A stretch of DNA of 64,000 nt from Paenibacillus sp. J23TS9 (GTDB lineage Bacteria > Bacillota > Bacilli > Paenibacillales > Paenibacillaceae): contig NZ_BOSG01000003.1 of assembly GCF_018403225.1 (NCBI RefSeq), positions 248,001 to 312,000 of the forward strand, read 5' to 3'. Of this stretch, positions 17,007 through 26,136 are shown in pieces (the first letter of the stretch is position 1; each line of letters begins with the position of its first letter). The position numbers were made by a program, and so were the translations under genes. A model generated the notes under the pieces. The model was not told where the DNA came from, did no database searches, and saw only the letters and a program-made list of their open reading frames with translations.

Positions 17007-18020
17007 TTACGTTCGGTCATCCAGTTGAATCCGTTCGCGGCTATCATTATTTCCATCCAGATGGGAGGAACGCTTCTGATCTGCCAGAGCAACGCCCAAA
17101 TAACGGGACGCAAAGCGGCCGATCCGTTCACGATAGCTCTTTTTATCCATAAAATACGCATTCGCATGAACCGCACCGGGCACCACATAGAGCTCCTTCT
17201 CTCCTCCGGCAGCGGCCGCAAGGCGATTGACCATTTCAAACGGAACAAATGTATCCTTATCCCCGTGGATGAAGAGAATGGGCAGTTTTGTCATTGCCAC
17301 CTGTTTAAGCGCCGATCCTTCACCAAAAAAGTAACCCGCACGGAGCTTGCTCATCAGACTCGTAATGGGGAGCAGCGGAAACGGCGGCAGCTTGTACATC
17401 TGCTTCAGCTGATACGTCAGGATATCTTTAATCGAAGTATAGGCGCAGTCCGATACGATGCATTTGACCTGTTCCGGCAGCTTCTCCCCGCTGGTCATAA
17501 GCACGGTGGCGCCGCCCATCGAGACCCCATGCAGCAGCATCTGCGTCTGCGGTCCACTCCGTTTCACAACATAACCGATCCACCTGATAATGTCCCGGCG
17601 ATCCGGCCAGCCGAAACCGATGTAGCTTCCACCGCTTTGTCCATGGCCCCGGTTATCGGGCATAAGCACATGAAAGCCCATCTCATGATAGAGCTTGGCG
17701 AAAGCGCCCATTTCCCTACCTTGACTATAATAGCCATGAACCAGGACTACCGTACGATCGGATGGCTCGGCGGACGGAATGTAATACCCCGTTAATGAAA
17801 GCCCATCCTCGGCCTGCAAATGAAGCGTTTCAAGCGGCTGGCTCTTCAACCATTCCTCTTCATGCTCCCACGGGTTATCCATCTTAATAAGGGAGGGATC
17901 CTCCTCCAGAAAATCCTTTTTGCTGCGCCGGATCCCGACATTATAGAAGTACATACTGGCTCCTAATAGCACGAGCACAATCAAAATAAGACAAACGATG
18001 ACCGTTATTACTGCCGTCAT
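17007..18020 (-). CDS. Membrane-anchored alpha/beta hydrolase
   Basis: A 337-aa protein with one N-terminal membrane anchor (residues 4-26) and an alpha/beta-hydrolase domain. The oxyanion segment VLVHGYYSQG, the nucleophile elbow GVSMGG, an acidic FIHGDKDTFVP and a late His in PGAVHANAY give the catalytic Ser-Asp-His set. It resembles B. subtilis YqkD-like hydrolases of unknown substrate. GGGAGG lies five bases before the ATG. The last 20 residues are hydrophilic and charged. It is a single gene bounded by terminators. Confidence 0.85.
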   Translation of the reverse strand: MTAVITVIVCLILIVLVLLGASMYFYNVGIRRSKKDFLEEDPSLIKMDNPWEHEEEWLKSQPLETLHLQAEDGLSLTGYYIPSAEPSDRTVVLVHGYYSQGREMGAFAKLYHEMGFHVLMPDNRGHGQSGGSYIGFGWPDRRDIIRWIGYVVKRSGPQTQMLLHGVSMGGATVLMTSGEKLPEQVKCIVSDCAYTSIKDILTYQLKQMYKLPPFPLLPITSLMSKLRAGYFFGEGSALKQVAMTKLPILFIHGDKDTFVPFEMVNRLAAAAGGEKELYVVPGAVHANAYFMDKKSYRERIGRFASRYLGVALADQKRSSHLDGNNDSRERIQLDDRT

Positions 18021-18142
18021 GATTTCCTCCCACTACCTGCTGAATCACGCCGGGGCGTGCATCATATATATAGAATTTCTTATCTCTTAAAATAACACCC
18101 GCTGCAGCCCAGTGACAATGAAATGTTCCATGATGCCAAAAG

Positions 18143-18184
18143 AAAAAGCAGCCTCCGGCAGATGACCGGTACGGCTGCTTTATC
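18143..18184. terminator. Terminator after the 150-aa membrane protein gene
   Basis: AAAAAGCAGCC and GGCTGCTTTAT form the outer stem; TCCGG/CCGGT inside may extend it. It is oriented to end the minus-strand unit 18213-19232. Confidence 0.65.
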
Positions 18185-18212
18185 TCTTCTCATGATTCCT
18201 GCCAGCCCTCCC

Positions 18213-18665
18213 CTATTTCCCCTGATCCCTCATCATGGCACGCAGTGCCTCGCGATAGGCATCATCAGAGCTTGGATCAGGCTTCTTCACAGGCGGCGGA
18301 CTACTCTCTTCTTCAACAGGTGTATGACCTGCAAACTTCCGAAGGGCTTCACGATAGGCACGGTCACCGTCGCTGGCCGACCGATGCGCTTCAGACTCGG
18401 CCTCCACCAGCGCAATTCTATCTGGAGCTTCCGGCGCGATCACTCTTTGCTCTTGTTCAACCGTTGCGTGCGATTCCACTGGAGGGGCAGGAGTTACTAC
18501 AGCAGCCGGCGCTGCTGGGGTTGAAGGCGCAGCGGGCGGAGCAGAGGAAGCTGCAGGTTCCTCCCTGACATCCTGACGTTTGCCCGACCTCTTCGTTAAA
18601 CGGGAGTTATATACAAAAAGAAAAATAAGCGCCACAATGGCGAGTACAACAAAAGCAATGACCAT
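18213..18665 (-). CDS. Single-pass protein with Pro/Ala-rich linker and repeated AYREALR motif
   Basis: A 150-aa protein that I do not recognise. Residues 1-19 form one membrane helix (VIAFVVLAIVALIFLFVY) followed by a basic patch. A Pro/Ala-rich linker then leads to two copies of the motif D-AYREALR: one at about residue 102 (DRAYREALRKF) and one at the C-terminus (DDAYREALRAMM). It would lie mostly in the cytoplasm. AGGGTGA is seven bases upstream of the ATG. It starts 12 bases after the flavodoxin-like gene, so the two are probably one operon. Confidence 0.7.
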   Translation of the reverse strand: MVIAFVVLAIVALIFLFVYNSRLTKRSGKRQDVREEPAASSAPPAAPSTPAAPAAVVTPAPPVESHATVEQEQRVIAPEAPDRIALVEAESEAHRSASDGDRAYREALRKFAGHTPVEEESSPPPVKKPDPSSDDAYREALRAMMRDQGK

Positions 18666-18677
18666 ATGGCATTCACC

Positions 18678-19232
18678 CTACCTTGCCGTAGATGAAGCAA
18701 CCAGCTGCTTGGTTACCTCAGCTACCCGTCTGCCTAACGCACGACCGAGGATCAGATCATTTTCACTTGGTAGGTTCTTCGGATCATTCTCCGACAGCTC
18801 AACAGGACAGGTTACGCCAACACCGTAGTATGATCCGTATAATGCATTTTCCGGAATATTCCCGGGCAGTCCGACAATAATCATGCCGTTATGAAGCATC
18901 GGCGTAATCAGGTTGATCAGGGTCGACTCCAGTCCGCCGTGAACAGTAGCTGTTGTGCAAAATACGCCCCCGACTTTCCCAACCAGCTTGCCCTGTGCCC
19001 ACAGGTAGCCCAGGCGGTCAATCCAGTTTTTGAGTCCGGCGCTGATCGTACCGAAATGACCCGGGCATCCCCAAATAATCGCATCCATATCCTCCAGCTT
19101 GTAGATATCAGCATCATTCACGTGGGAAATTTCGGCTTCGGCCCCGTCTACGGCGGTCACACCCTCCATCACAGAGCGCGCAAGCGCCTCGGTATGTCCA
19201 TTCTCACTATCATAAATCACATATATTTTCAT
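18678..19232 (-). CDS. Flavodoxin-family NAD(P)H:quinone oxidoreductase-like protein (WrbA/flavodoxin fold)
   Basis: A 184-aa cytoplasmic flavoprotein. The FMN phosphate loop is [12 protein letters not shown] at residues 8-19, with [19 protein letters not shown] contacting the isoalloxazine as in Wrb[14 protein letters not shown] is the second flavin loop. The frame extends seven codons upstream, but AAAAGGGG lies nine bases before the ATG at 19232, which is also the usual family start (MKIYVIYDS). Probable role: two-electron reduction of quinones or related stress function. It heads a two-gene operon with 18213-18665. Confidence 0.85.
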   Translation of the reverse strand: MKIYVIYDSENGHTEALARSVMEGVTAVDGAEAEISHVNDADIYKLEDMDAIIWGCPGHFGTISAGLKNWIDRLGYLWAQGKLVGKVGGVFCTTATVHGGLESTLINLITPMLHNGMIIVGLPGNIPENALYGSYYGVGVTCPVELSENDPKNLPSENDLILGRALGRRVAEVTKQLVASSTAR

Positions 19233-19409
19233 GCGGAATGTCCCCTTTTCCATGCTTTGATTCCTTATTTATCCCCAGAAGATCTCCATTTATCCCAGCA
19301 CTCTAGTGAGTCCGAAAAAAGCAACGAAGCTGAATATGAATTCTCCGTTTAGGGGATGCTCTCTGTAATTGGCTAAAGATAGCAACCATTTAGGAGGAGA
19401 CAACACGTT

Positions 19410-20045
19410 ATGAACTCACGCGCACTTCTTGTCAATGTACTCGTCGTCATTATTGTGCTCGGACTGGGCGGAGCGGCGATCTACTATTACAATCAGACAT
19501 CCAGCTACGTCAAAACGGACAATGCCCAGGTAACCGGACAAGCCGTTTCGATCGCTGCGCCAGCTGCTGGTAAACTGGACACCTGGAATGCCCAAGTCGG
19601 TCAATATTTTAAAACCGGTGATGTGGTCGGGAGTGTAACTGCTCAGGGCACCCGGGTCGATATTACCGTTCCGCTCAGTTCAACAATCGTTCAGCAAACG
19701 GCCATTCCTCATTCCTATGTAGCACCGGGGACCTCGCTGGCCAGAGGCTTCAATCTGAATAATCTGTGGATTTCGGCCAATATAGAAGAAACCAAGCTGG
19801 ATAAAATCAAGGTTGGTCAAACGGTGGATGTCTATGTAGATGCTTTTCCAGATACAACGCTCACCGGCAAAATCGATCAGATTGGTCTGGCCACTGCTTC
19901 GACGTTCTCCATGTTTCCAAGTACGAACTCCAACGCCAACTACACCAAAGTGACGCAGGTCGTGCCCATTATCATCACGATTGAGGGCTACAAAGGTCTC
20001 GGAATTGTCCCTGGCATGAACGCTACCGTCCGAATTCACATTTAG
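19410..20045 (+). CDS. HlyD/EmrA-type membrane fusion protein (short form)
   Basis: A 211-aa adaptor protein of a multidrug exporter. One N-terminal membrane helix (residues 7-25) is followed by the first biotinyl-lipoyl half YVKTDNAQVTGQAVSIAAPAAG and a beta-barrel domain with NLWISANIEETKLDKIKVGQ. At 211 aa it is much shorter than EmrA (near 390 aa) because the coiled-coil hairpin is missing, as is often seen in Gram-positive bacteria without an outer membrane. AGGAGGAG precedes the ATG. The MFS pump follows 19 bases later. Confidence 0.88.
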   Translation: MNSRALLVNVLVVIIVLGLGGAAIYYYNQTSSYVKTDNAQVTGQAVSIAAPAAGKLDTWNAQVGQYFKTGDVVGSVTAQGTRVDITVPLSSTIVQQTAIPHSYVAPGTSLARGFNLNNLWISANIEETKLDKIKVGQTVDVYVDAFPDTTLTGKIDQIGLATASTFSMFPSTNSNANYTKVTQVVPIIITIEGYKGLGIVPGMNATVRIHI

Positions 20046-20064
20046 CGAGGGGGCAGGTCCTGCC

Positions 20065-21606
20065 ATGGAAAAAGAATTTCATATGGGGCGCACGCTCACC
20101 GTACTGCTGCTTGGAGCGTTCATCTCCATTCTGAACCAGACGCTGCTGAACGTAGCCATCCCCCATTTGATGAATGAATTCAATGTATCGGCTACGACCG
20201 TCCAGTGGCTGTCCACTGCCTATATGCTGGTGAACGGCGTGCTGGTGCCGGTTACGGCGTTTTTGATTAACTCTTACGGAACAAGGGCTCTCTTCATGTC
20301 CGCCATGGGATTGTTTACCGCCGGTGCCGTGCTGTGCTCGCTTAGTAATTCCTTCGTGCTCATGCTCGTTGGACGGATTATTCAGGCCAGCGGCGCAGGG
20401 ATTATTATGCCTGTGGTAATGAACGTATTTCTGACGGTCTTTCCACCTGAAAAAAGGGGCACCGCGATGGGCACGATGGGGATCGCCATGATGTTCGCAC
20501 CTGCCCTCGGGCCGACGCTGTCCGGCTGGATTGTTGAACACTACACCTGGCGGATCCTGTTTCTCATGGTCATTCCGCTGGCGCTGCTGGATATCCTTTT
20601 TGCCTTCAGGTGGCTGACCAACGTCAACAAGCTCACCAAGCCGAAGTTCGATTTTTGGGGTGTGGTTTTCTCAACGCTTGGCTTCGGAATGCTGTTATAC
20701 GGCTTCAGCTCCGCAGGAGACAAGGGCTGGGAGAGCTTTACCGTACTCGGTTCCCTGTTTGTCGGAATTGTCTTCATTATGCTGTTCGTCCTGCGTGAAC
20801 TGAAAATAGAAGTTCCCATGCTTGAGTTCAGGGTCTTCAAATATGATATCTTTACAGTCTCAACCATTGTCGGCGGGCTTGTTAACATGGTCATGTTCGG
20901 TGCGATGCTGCTGCTGCCGATCTATCTGCAGAACATCCGCGGCTTCACGCCCCTTCAGTCCGGCCTTCTCCTCCTGCCGGGCGCTTTACTGATGGGTGTG
21001 ATGTCGCCGATCTCCGGCGCGATCTTCGATAAGATCGGGGCGAGACCGCTGGCAATTGTCGGACTGTTCATCACCGCCGTGATGACGTTTGAGTTCAGTA
21101 AGCTGACTTCGGACACCTCCTTCTCGCATCTGATGGTCATATATACCATACGGAGTTTTGGCATGTCGCTCATCATGATGTCCGTGCAGACCGAGGGTCT
21201 GAATTCGCTGCCGCCGCGCCTCGGCGCCCACGGTACGGCCATGTCCAATACGATGCGGCAGGTGGCCGGGTCCATCGGAACCGCCCTGCTCATTACCGTG
21301 ATGTCGACCCGGGCAACCACTCATATCGCCGATGCCGCCAATCACTACACAGCCGATAATCCCTTTATAGGCGAGGATTTGGCCGCGCTGAGCCAGAGTA
21401 TGTCCACGACGGCCGGTGTCCCTGTAGAGACGGGCTACAGCTTGGTATTACAAAGCGTGTTCGGGATCGTCTCCGAAAAAGGCACCATCGAGGGGATCAA
21501 CGATGCCTTTATTGTGGCAACCTGGATTGCCATCATTGCCTTGATTTTGTCCTTCTTCCTGCGCAGAGCGCGCAAGCCGGCGAAGAAGCCGAAGCATGCC
21601 AAGTAA
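20065..21606 (+). CDS. MFS multidrug exporter, DHA2 (EmrB/QacA) family
   Basis: A 513-aa 14-helix drug:proton antiporter. The N-terminus LTVLLLGAFISILNQTLLNVAIPHL is the DHA2 opening, in which the usual Asp of helix 1 is replaced (LNQT). Motif C (GIAMMFAPALGPTLSGWIV) marks an exporter. It forms an operon with the fusion protein at 19410-20045. The last 15 residues are basic. Its substrate is unknown. A terminator follows directly. Confidence 0.92.
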   Translation: MEKEFHMGRTLTVLLLGAFISILNQTLLNVAIPHLMNEFNVSATTVQWLSTAYMLVNGVLVPVTAFLINSYGTRALFMSAMGLFTAGAVLCSLSNSFVLMLVGRIIQASGAGIIMPVVMNVFLTVFPPEKRGTAMGTMGIAMMFAPALGPTLSGWIVEHYTWRILFLMVIPLALLDILFAFRWLTNVNKLTKPKFDFWGVVFSTLGFGMLLYGFSSAGDKGWESFTVLGSLFVGIVFIMLFVLRELKIEVPMLEFRVFKYDIFTVSTIVGGLVNMVMFGAMLLLPIYLQNIRGFTPLQSGLLLLPGALLMGVMSPISGAIFDKIGARPLAIVGLFITAVMTFEFSKLTSDTSFSHLMVIYTIRSFGMSLIMMSVQTEGLNSLPPRLGAHGTAMSNTMRQVAGSIGTALLITVMSTRATTHIADAANHYTADNPFIGEDLAALSQSMSTTAGVPVETGYSLVLQSVFGIVSEKGTIEGINDAFIVATWIAIIALILSFFLRRARKPAKKPKHAK

Positions 21607-21620
21607 CAGGTAACGTACAC

Positions 21621-21667
21621 AAAAGCCGCTATCCTTTGATCTATAATCAAAGAAATAGCGGCTTTTA
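21621..21667. terminator. Bidirectional terminator
   Basis: AAAAGCCGCTAT and ATAGCGGCTTTT form a perfect 12-bp stem, with an inner CTTTGAT/ATCAAAG stem. It lies between the exporter operon and the convergent alkaline phosphatase gene. Confidence 0.9.
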
Positions 21668-21701
21668 TTAGTAAAACATGCCGGTTATTGAGAATAAGAA
21701 G

Positions 21702-22955
21702 TTACTTCATGAGTCCCCAAGCTTTAAGAATCGCGTCATGAACGTACGTATTTTCATGGACGCCGGTGAAGAGCTCCGCGCCGCTTCCCATCGCAGTCAG
21801 TGGAATATCAACTCCGGTATGTCCCGAAGTCGTCCAGTCCACGAAGAACTGCTCCTTGGAGCCGTAGATACTGAATGGTCCATCCTCTTTCGAGATTCCG
21901 TCACCAGACTCATCCTTATCATCCACACCTTCGAGTGCAAAGCCGCCGGTTTCATGATCAGCCAGCACCAGTACTAGCGTATCCGGATGCTTTTTCGCGA
22001 ATTCTTTGGCAACGCCCACCGCTTTATCCAGCTCCTGTCCGGCCTTGATCGTCAGCTTCGCGTTGTTTTCATGCGCCATTTCATCGGTTCCTTCCTCTTC
22101 AACCATCAGGAAAAATCCTTTTTTGTTCGTGGAGAGGGTATCCAGCGCCTTCTGCGTCATGTCCTTCAGCGGTACAACCGGGTTGTACACATCGCCTTCT
22201 CCCTCAGGCTTTTGCTGGAACATCTCCTCATTAGCGAACAGCCCGAGAATTTTTCCGTTCTTCGCTTTTTGCAGCTCCTCTTTGCTCGTCACATATTGAT
22301 AGCCGAGTTTTTTGGCGTGATCCACCAGATTGCCTTCCGTTCCTTTGCTTTCTTCCGTTGGGTCTTCGGCGGGATGATCTTCGAATTTACCCGGATTGCC
22401 GGCAGGATACCAGAAATCTTCTCCGCCTCCGAGCAGCACGTCTACCTTGCTGTTATCGAGATATTGCTTTGCGATCTTGCTTTGCTGTGAACGGTCCTCA
22501 ACATGGGAACCAAACACCGCCGGTGTCGCATCTGTAATCTGGCTAGTCGTCACGAGACCCGTTGATTTGCCGAGACCTTTTGCAACTTCCAGCAGGGTTT
22601 TAACAGGTTTTTTATTCGCATCAACGCCTACGGCGCCGTTATATGTTTTGACACCGCTGGCAATCGCTGTTCCTGCAGCAGCTGAATCGGTTACTGCGGT
22701 TGTAGAATGGGTGCGGAGAAATGCGGAATAAGGCATATCGTCCATCTGAAGGTTGCCATTTAAACCAACTGTATTCAGGCGGATGGCATCCCGCTGCGCT
22801 GCTCCCATGCCGTCACCGACAAACAGGATTACATTTTTTGCTTTCGTGGGCGCTGCGTTCCCTTTGGCTTGAACAATCCCTCCGGAAATCACAAGACTTA
22901 CAGCCGCTGTCAGGCACAGTGCGGCTTGTACGATGCTCCGTTTCTTTCTTATCAT
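21702..22955 (-). CDS. Secreted alkaline phosphatase
   Basis: A 417-aa phosphomonoesterase. The signal peptide covers roughly residues 1-31 (cleavage near VQA-KG). The metal Asp is in FVGDGMG (Asp48), the phospho-Ser in TDSAAAGTA (Ser91), and zinc ligands lie in EEEGTDEMAHEN, LADHETGGF and SGHTGVDIP. The ATG at 22955 is preferred over the GTG one codon earlier because GGAGG is seven bases upstream of it. The promoter carries three PhoP-type boxes, so it should be induced by phosphate starvation. It is a single-gene unit. Confidence 0.95.
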   Translation of the reverse strand: MIRKKRSIVQAALCLTAAVSLVISGGIVQAKGNAAPTKAKNVILFVGDGMGAAQRDAIRLNTVGLNGNLQMDDMPYSAFLRTHSTTAVTDSAAAGTAIASGVKTYNGAVGVDANKKPVKTLLEVAKGLGKSTGLVTTSQITDATPAVFGSHVEDRSQQSKIAKQYLDNSKVDVLLGGGEDFWYPAGNPGKFEDHPAEDPTEESKGTEGNLVDHAKKLGYQYVTSKEELQKAKNGKILGLFANEEMFQQKPEGEGDVYNPVVPLKDMTQKALDTLSTNKKGFFLMVEEEGTDEMAHENNAKLTIKAGQELDKAVGVAKEFAKKHPDTLVLVLADHETGGFALEGVDDKDESGDGISKEDGPFSIYGSKEQFFVDWTTSGHTGVDIPLTAMGSGAELFTGVHENTYVHDAILKAWGLMK

Positions 22956-22990
22956 CACATTTCCTCCTTTGGTTGAATGATACTAGAGTT

Positions 22991-23033
22991 AGTATAGAAG
23001 GAAACTGTTAAACAAAATGCTAATAAATGTTAA
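22991..23033 (-). promoter_or_regulatory. Pho box and -10 of the alkaline phosphatase promoter
   Basis: On the minus strand TTAACA (23033-23028), TTAGCA (23023-23018) and TTAACA (23011-23006) are spaced about one helix turn apart, as in PhoP-P binding regions of B. subtilis. TATACT (22996-22991) follows nine bases after the last box, so PhoP would replace a -35 element. Confidence 0.7.
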
Positions 23034-23057
23034 ATGTATGTATAAAATCTCTTTTCA

Positions 23058-23153
23058 TATAGATAAAATTGAAATAAAGGAAAGGGGCAGGCTTTATTTC
23101 ATTTTATATAGATAAATTGAGATAAAGGAAACGACAAGCTTTATTTCATTTTA
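23058..23153. repeat. Tandem direct repeat with internal hairpins upstream of fumC
   Basis: Two head-to-tail copies (23058-23106, 49 nt; 23107-23153, 47 nt) begin TATAGATAAA and end CTTTATTTCATTTTA. A third copy starts at 23154 (TATAGAAGG) and breaks off. Copy 1 contains the inverted repeat GAAATAAAG/CTTTATTTC; copy 2 has GATAAAG/CTTTATTTC with one change. They lie between the divergent phosphatase and fumarase genes. Confidence 0.75.
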
Positions 23154-23271
23154 TATAGAAGGAAGATTATGATATATTTCATATCAGGTGGGTCCGTTTC
23201 AACAGGCTTTTTTATGGAGATGGATCTCAGGATTGAATATGAACTCACGTGTGGTGAAGGAGGAAATACAA

Positions 23272-24663
23272 GTGGAATTCAGAATTGAAAAAGACACCAT
23301 TGGTGAAATTAAAGTTCCTGCGGACAAGCTGTGGGCAGCCCAAACGCAGCGGAGCTTTGAAAACTTCAAAATCGGCACAGAAAAAATGCCGCTGGAACTG
23401 ATCCGCGAATTTGCGATCCTGAAAAAAAGTGCGGCTCTTGCCAATAAAGAGCTGGGCAAGCTCAACGCCGAGAAGGCCGATGCCATCGTGGCAGCAGCCG
23501 ATGAGGTCATCGCAGGCAAGCTGAACGATCACTTCCCGCTGGCTGTTTGGCAAACCGGAAGCGGCACCCAGTCGAATATGAATGTGAATGAGGTTATCGC
23601 GAACCGCGCCAACCAAATGCTTCAGGAAAAAGGCAGCGAGCAGCGCATTCATCCGAACGATGACGTCAACAAATCGCAAAGCTCGAACGATACGTTCCCA
23701 ACAGCGATGCATATCGCGGCACTCATTGCCGTTGAGGATCAAGTCCTCCCTGCCATCGCCAAGCTGAAGGAAACGTTCCTTACGAAGAGCGAAGAGTATA
23801 TGGATATTATCAAAATCGGCAGAACGCATCTGCAGGATGCTACTCCGCTTACGCTCGGCCAAGAAATCAGCGGCTGGCACCGTATGCTGGAGAAAAGCGA
23901 AAGCATGATCCGCACCAGCATCGAATCGCTGCGTGAGCTGGCGATCGGCGGAACAGCTGTCGGCACAGGCATTAATGCTCATCCGAAGTTCGGCGACATG
24001 ACGGCTGCCAACATCAGCAAGCTGACCGGCAAAACCTTCACCTCCGCCTTGAACAAATTCCATGCGCTCACAAGCCATGACGAGCTCGTGTATGTTCACG
24101 GCGCGCTGAAAGCGCTTGCCGCCGATCTCATGAAAATCGCCAACGATGTGCGCTGGCTGGCCAGTGGTCCGCGCTGTGGCATTGGTGAGCTTGTTATTCC
24201 TGCCAACGAGCCGGGCAGCTCCATTATGCCGGGTAAAGTGAACCCTACTCAAAGTGAAGCGATCACGATGGTCGTATGCCAGGTTATGGGTAATGATGCT
24301 GCAATCGGCTTTGCTGCCAGCCAAGGCAACTTTGAGCTGAACGTGTTCAAGCCGGTGATCATTTTCAACTTCCTGCAATCCGCACGCCTGCTGGCGGACG
24401 CAATGGTATCCTTCAATGACCACTGCGCCGTAGGCATCGAGCCAAACCGTTCCGTGATTGAACGCAATCTGAACCAATCGCTGATGCTGGTAACGGCACT
24501 CAATCCGCATATCGGCTATGAAAATGCCGCAGCGGTAGCCAAGATGGCTCACAAGGAAGGACTGACCTTGAAGGAAGCGGCTCTGAAGAGCAACCTGCTG
24601 ACCGAAGAGCAGTTCGATGCTGTGGTGCGTCCGGAGCAAATGATTCATCCGAAGGAAGACTAA
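23272..24663 (+). CDS. fumC: Fumarate hydratase class II
   Basis: A 463-aa enzyme of the TCA cycle that interconverts fumarate and malate. The signature [11 protein letters not shown] with the catalytic Ser loop is present, as are [14 protein letters not shown] and [17 protein letters not shown]. The frame is open to 23188, but I place the start at the GTG at 23272, since AAGGAGG lies eight bases upstream and the length then matches the family. The extra 28 codons include the tail of the leader and are not conserved-looking. It stands alone, followed by a terminator. The unusual leader repeats are at 23058-23153. Confidence 0.95.
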   Translation: MEFRIEKDTIGEIKVPADKLWAAQTQRSFENFKIGTEKMPLELIREFAILKKSAALANKELGKLNAEKADAIVAAADEVIAGKLNDHFPLAVWQTGSGTQSNMNVNEVIANRANQMLQEKGSEQRIHPNDDVNKSQSSNDTFPTAMHIAALIAVEDQVLPAIAKLKETFLTKSEEYMDIIKIGRTHLQDATPLTLGQEISGWHRMLEKSESMIRTSIESLRELAIGGTAVGTGINAHPKFGDMTAANISKLTGKTFTSALNKFHALTSHDELVYVHGALKALAADLMKIANDVRWLASGPRCGIGELVIPANEPGSSIMPGKVNPTQSEAITMVVCQVMGNDAAIGFAASQGNFELNVFKPVIIFNFLQSARLLADAMVSFNDHCAVGIEPNRSVIERNLNQSLMLVTALNPHIGYENAAAVAKMAHKEGLTLKEAALKSNLLTEEQFDAVVRPEQMIHPKED

Positions 24664-24683
24664 ACTCTTTCATAAATAAATAT

Positions 24684-24719
24684 AAGCAGCCTATCCGATT
24701 ATGGATGGGCTGCTTTTTT
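24684..24719. terminator. Terminator after fumC
   Basis: AAGCAGCC and GGCTGCTT with an inner ATCC/GGAT stem and a T6 tail. Confidence 0.88.
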
Positions 24720-24758
24720 GTGTACACTTTGTTTTAAAAGGTATCGGGCATTTGTTGC

Positions 24759-26018
24759 TTAGAACTGCTCTTGAAGTGCCCCTTCGCATCCAATCTTGGG
24801 TGCTGCGGATATTGTTTGCTCTTGTGACAGCAGCTGTGACTTACGGGCGCTATAATATCTCGCAAATCGGACTGAATACGCCAGCATGTAGAGTACCAGC
24901 AAGGAAGCCAGAATATTCAATACGATCAGCGACACATGCAGGTCGAAGAAATACGTCAGAATGCCGGTGCCCACAATGGGAACGATAAAGCCGGAGTATC
25001 CAGCCAAATAGAAGCTTGTAATTACTTTCGGACGCTCCTCCGGATTGGGAAGCTCTCCGGCAAGCTGCAGACTGATCTGGAACGTCCAGCCGCTGCCGAT
25101 TGCCTGAACAAGAACTCCGATCCAGAGCAAGATGATGCTTCCCGTTGAACCCGAGAATACGACGAGCCAGGCACCTATAGCCAGCAATACAATACCGATA
25201 CGCAGGCGGGTTACCGGGTATTTAACCCATGGAAGCAGCTGCATGAGGGCTCCGCCTCCCAGAAGCAGCAGAATCAGCAACCCTGACACGGAAAGATTAG
25301 TAGTATGGATCACACTTTTTACAAAGGAAGGGATCAGTGAAAGGATGATTCCGTTCAGCGTAAACAACGTAAAGATCGGTAGGGCACTGAAAGACCAGAA
25401 ATGGCGGCGGATATCTGCGGGAACTCCGAGAGAAATAGGTGCAGGTGCCGTTTCGTCCCTACTTTTCTGTGCCTCGAAGTCATGATCCTTTAACGTTTCA
25501 AGAGCAGCCCAAGCGCTAACCAGCAGTAAGGTCAAGAACCAGAACGGCACTCGCAGCGGCATGACATGCACATATTGGATGACGAGTCCGGTCAGTGCCG
25601 GCCCGAGACCAAAACCAACGGACACCGTGATTCCCGATAAGGTGATTGCTTTTTTCGCTTGGCCTTTGGGACTCTGCTGCAGCAGGAAAGCTACTGCCGT
25701 TCCCGTAAAGGTGCCGTATGCAATGCCTTCGAGTATCCTCGCCGCATAGACCAGCCACGCCTGCTGACTCCCCATAAAAAGAATCGTAGCCGCGATTGAA
25801 ATCCAGATACTGATGCGAAGAACTCTTTTTAATCCCCACCTGCTTCCTCTTGATCCCACTATGAGCAGCGACGGCAGCAGGAAGAGGGCATAGACCGCAA
25901 ATAAGATCGTAATCTGCAGGCTGCTTAATTGATAATGCTCCTGATAGAGCGGGAATAGCGGTGAGGTGAAGGTGGCTCCGACGGACATCATCAGAATGAC
26001 CCATAACATTCGTTTCAT
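24759..26018 (-). CDS. MFS transporter (sugar/drug efflux type, 12 helices)
   Basis: About 419 aa with 12 membrane segments. Motif A appears as GSRGSRWGLKRVL after helix 2, and helix 5 contains the exporter-like TVSVGFGLGPALTG. Of several ATGs at the front, the one at 26018 has GGAG at nine bases and begins MKRMLWVILMMS. The gene lies downstream of, and on the same strand as, a TetR regulator. A CTTGAAC-type half-site at 26103-26118 in its upstream region also occurs at the TetR promoter, so the pair is probably a repressor and its efflux target. Substrate unknown. Confidence 0.88.
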   Translation of the reverse strand: MKRMLWVILMMSVGATFTSPLFPLYQEHYQLSSLQITILFAVYALFLLPSLLIVGSRGSRWGLKRVLRISIWISIAATILFMGSQQAWLVYAARILEGIAYGTFTGTAVAFLLQQSPKGQAKKAITLSGITVSVGFGLGPALTGLVIQYVHVMPLRVPFWFLTLLLVSAWAALETLKDHDFEAQKSRDETAPAPISLGVPADIRRHFWSFSALPIFTLFTLNGIILSLIPSFVKSVIHTTNLSVSGLLILLLLGGGALMQLLPWVKYPVTRLRIGIVLLAIGAWLVVFSGSTGSIILLWIGVLVQAIGSGWTFQISLQLAGELPNPEERPKVITSFYLAGYSGFIVPIVGTGILTYFFDLHVSLIVLNILASLLVLYMLAYSVRFARYYSARKSQLLSQEQTISAAPKIGCEGALQEQF

Positions 26019-26102
26019 TGACATCATCTCCATTTCTAGAATGGCCGTTCAAGAATAAAGCAAAAAAATAGGAGCCTACTCTCTCATTATTCCAAATAAT
26101 AC

Positions 26103-26118
26103 TTGAACAAGCATTCAA
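26103..26118. promoter_or_regulatory. Putative TetR operator before the MFS gene
   Basis: TTGAACAAGCATTCAA, an inverted repeat TTGAA-N6-TTCAA. The CTTGAAC core is shared with the sites at 26761-26797 and with CGTTCAAG near 26048. Confidence 0.5.
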
Positions 26119-26136
26119 AAATAACCAAAAAAAAAA

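Noticed and set aside
18046..18059. CACGCC-GG-GGCGTG palindrome
   Set aside because: Short GC-rich palindrome without T-run or promoter context; could be chance.
23245..24648. Minus-strand open frame of 467 codons opposite fumC
   Set aside because: Antisense shadow of a high-quality fumC gene; no ribosome site and no recognisable domain.
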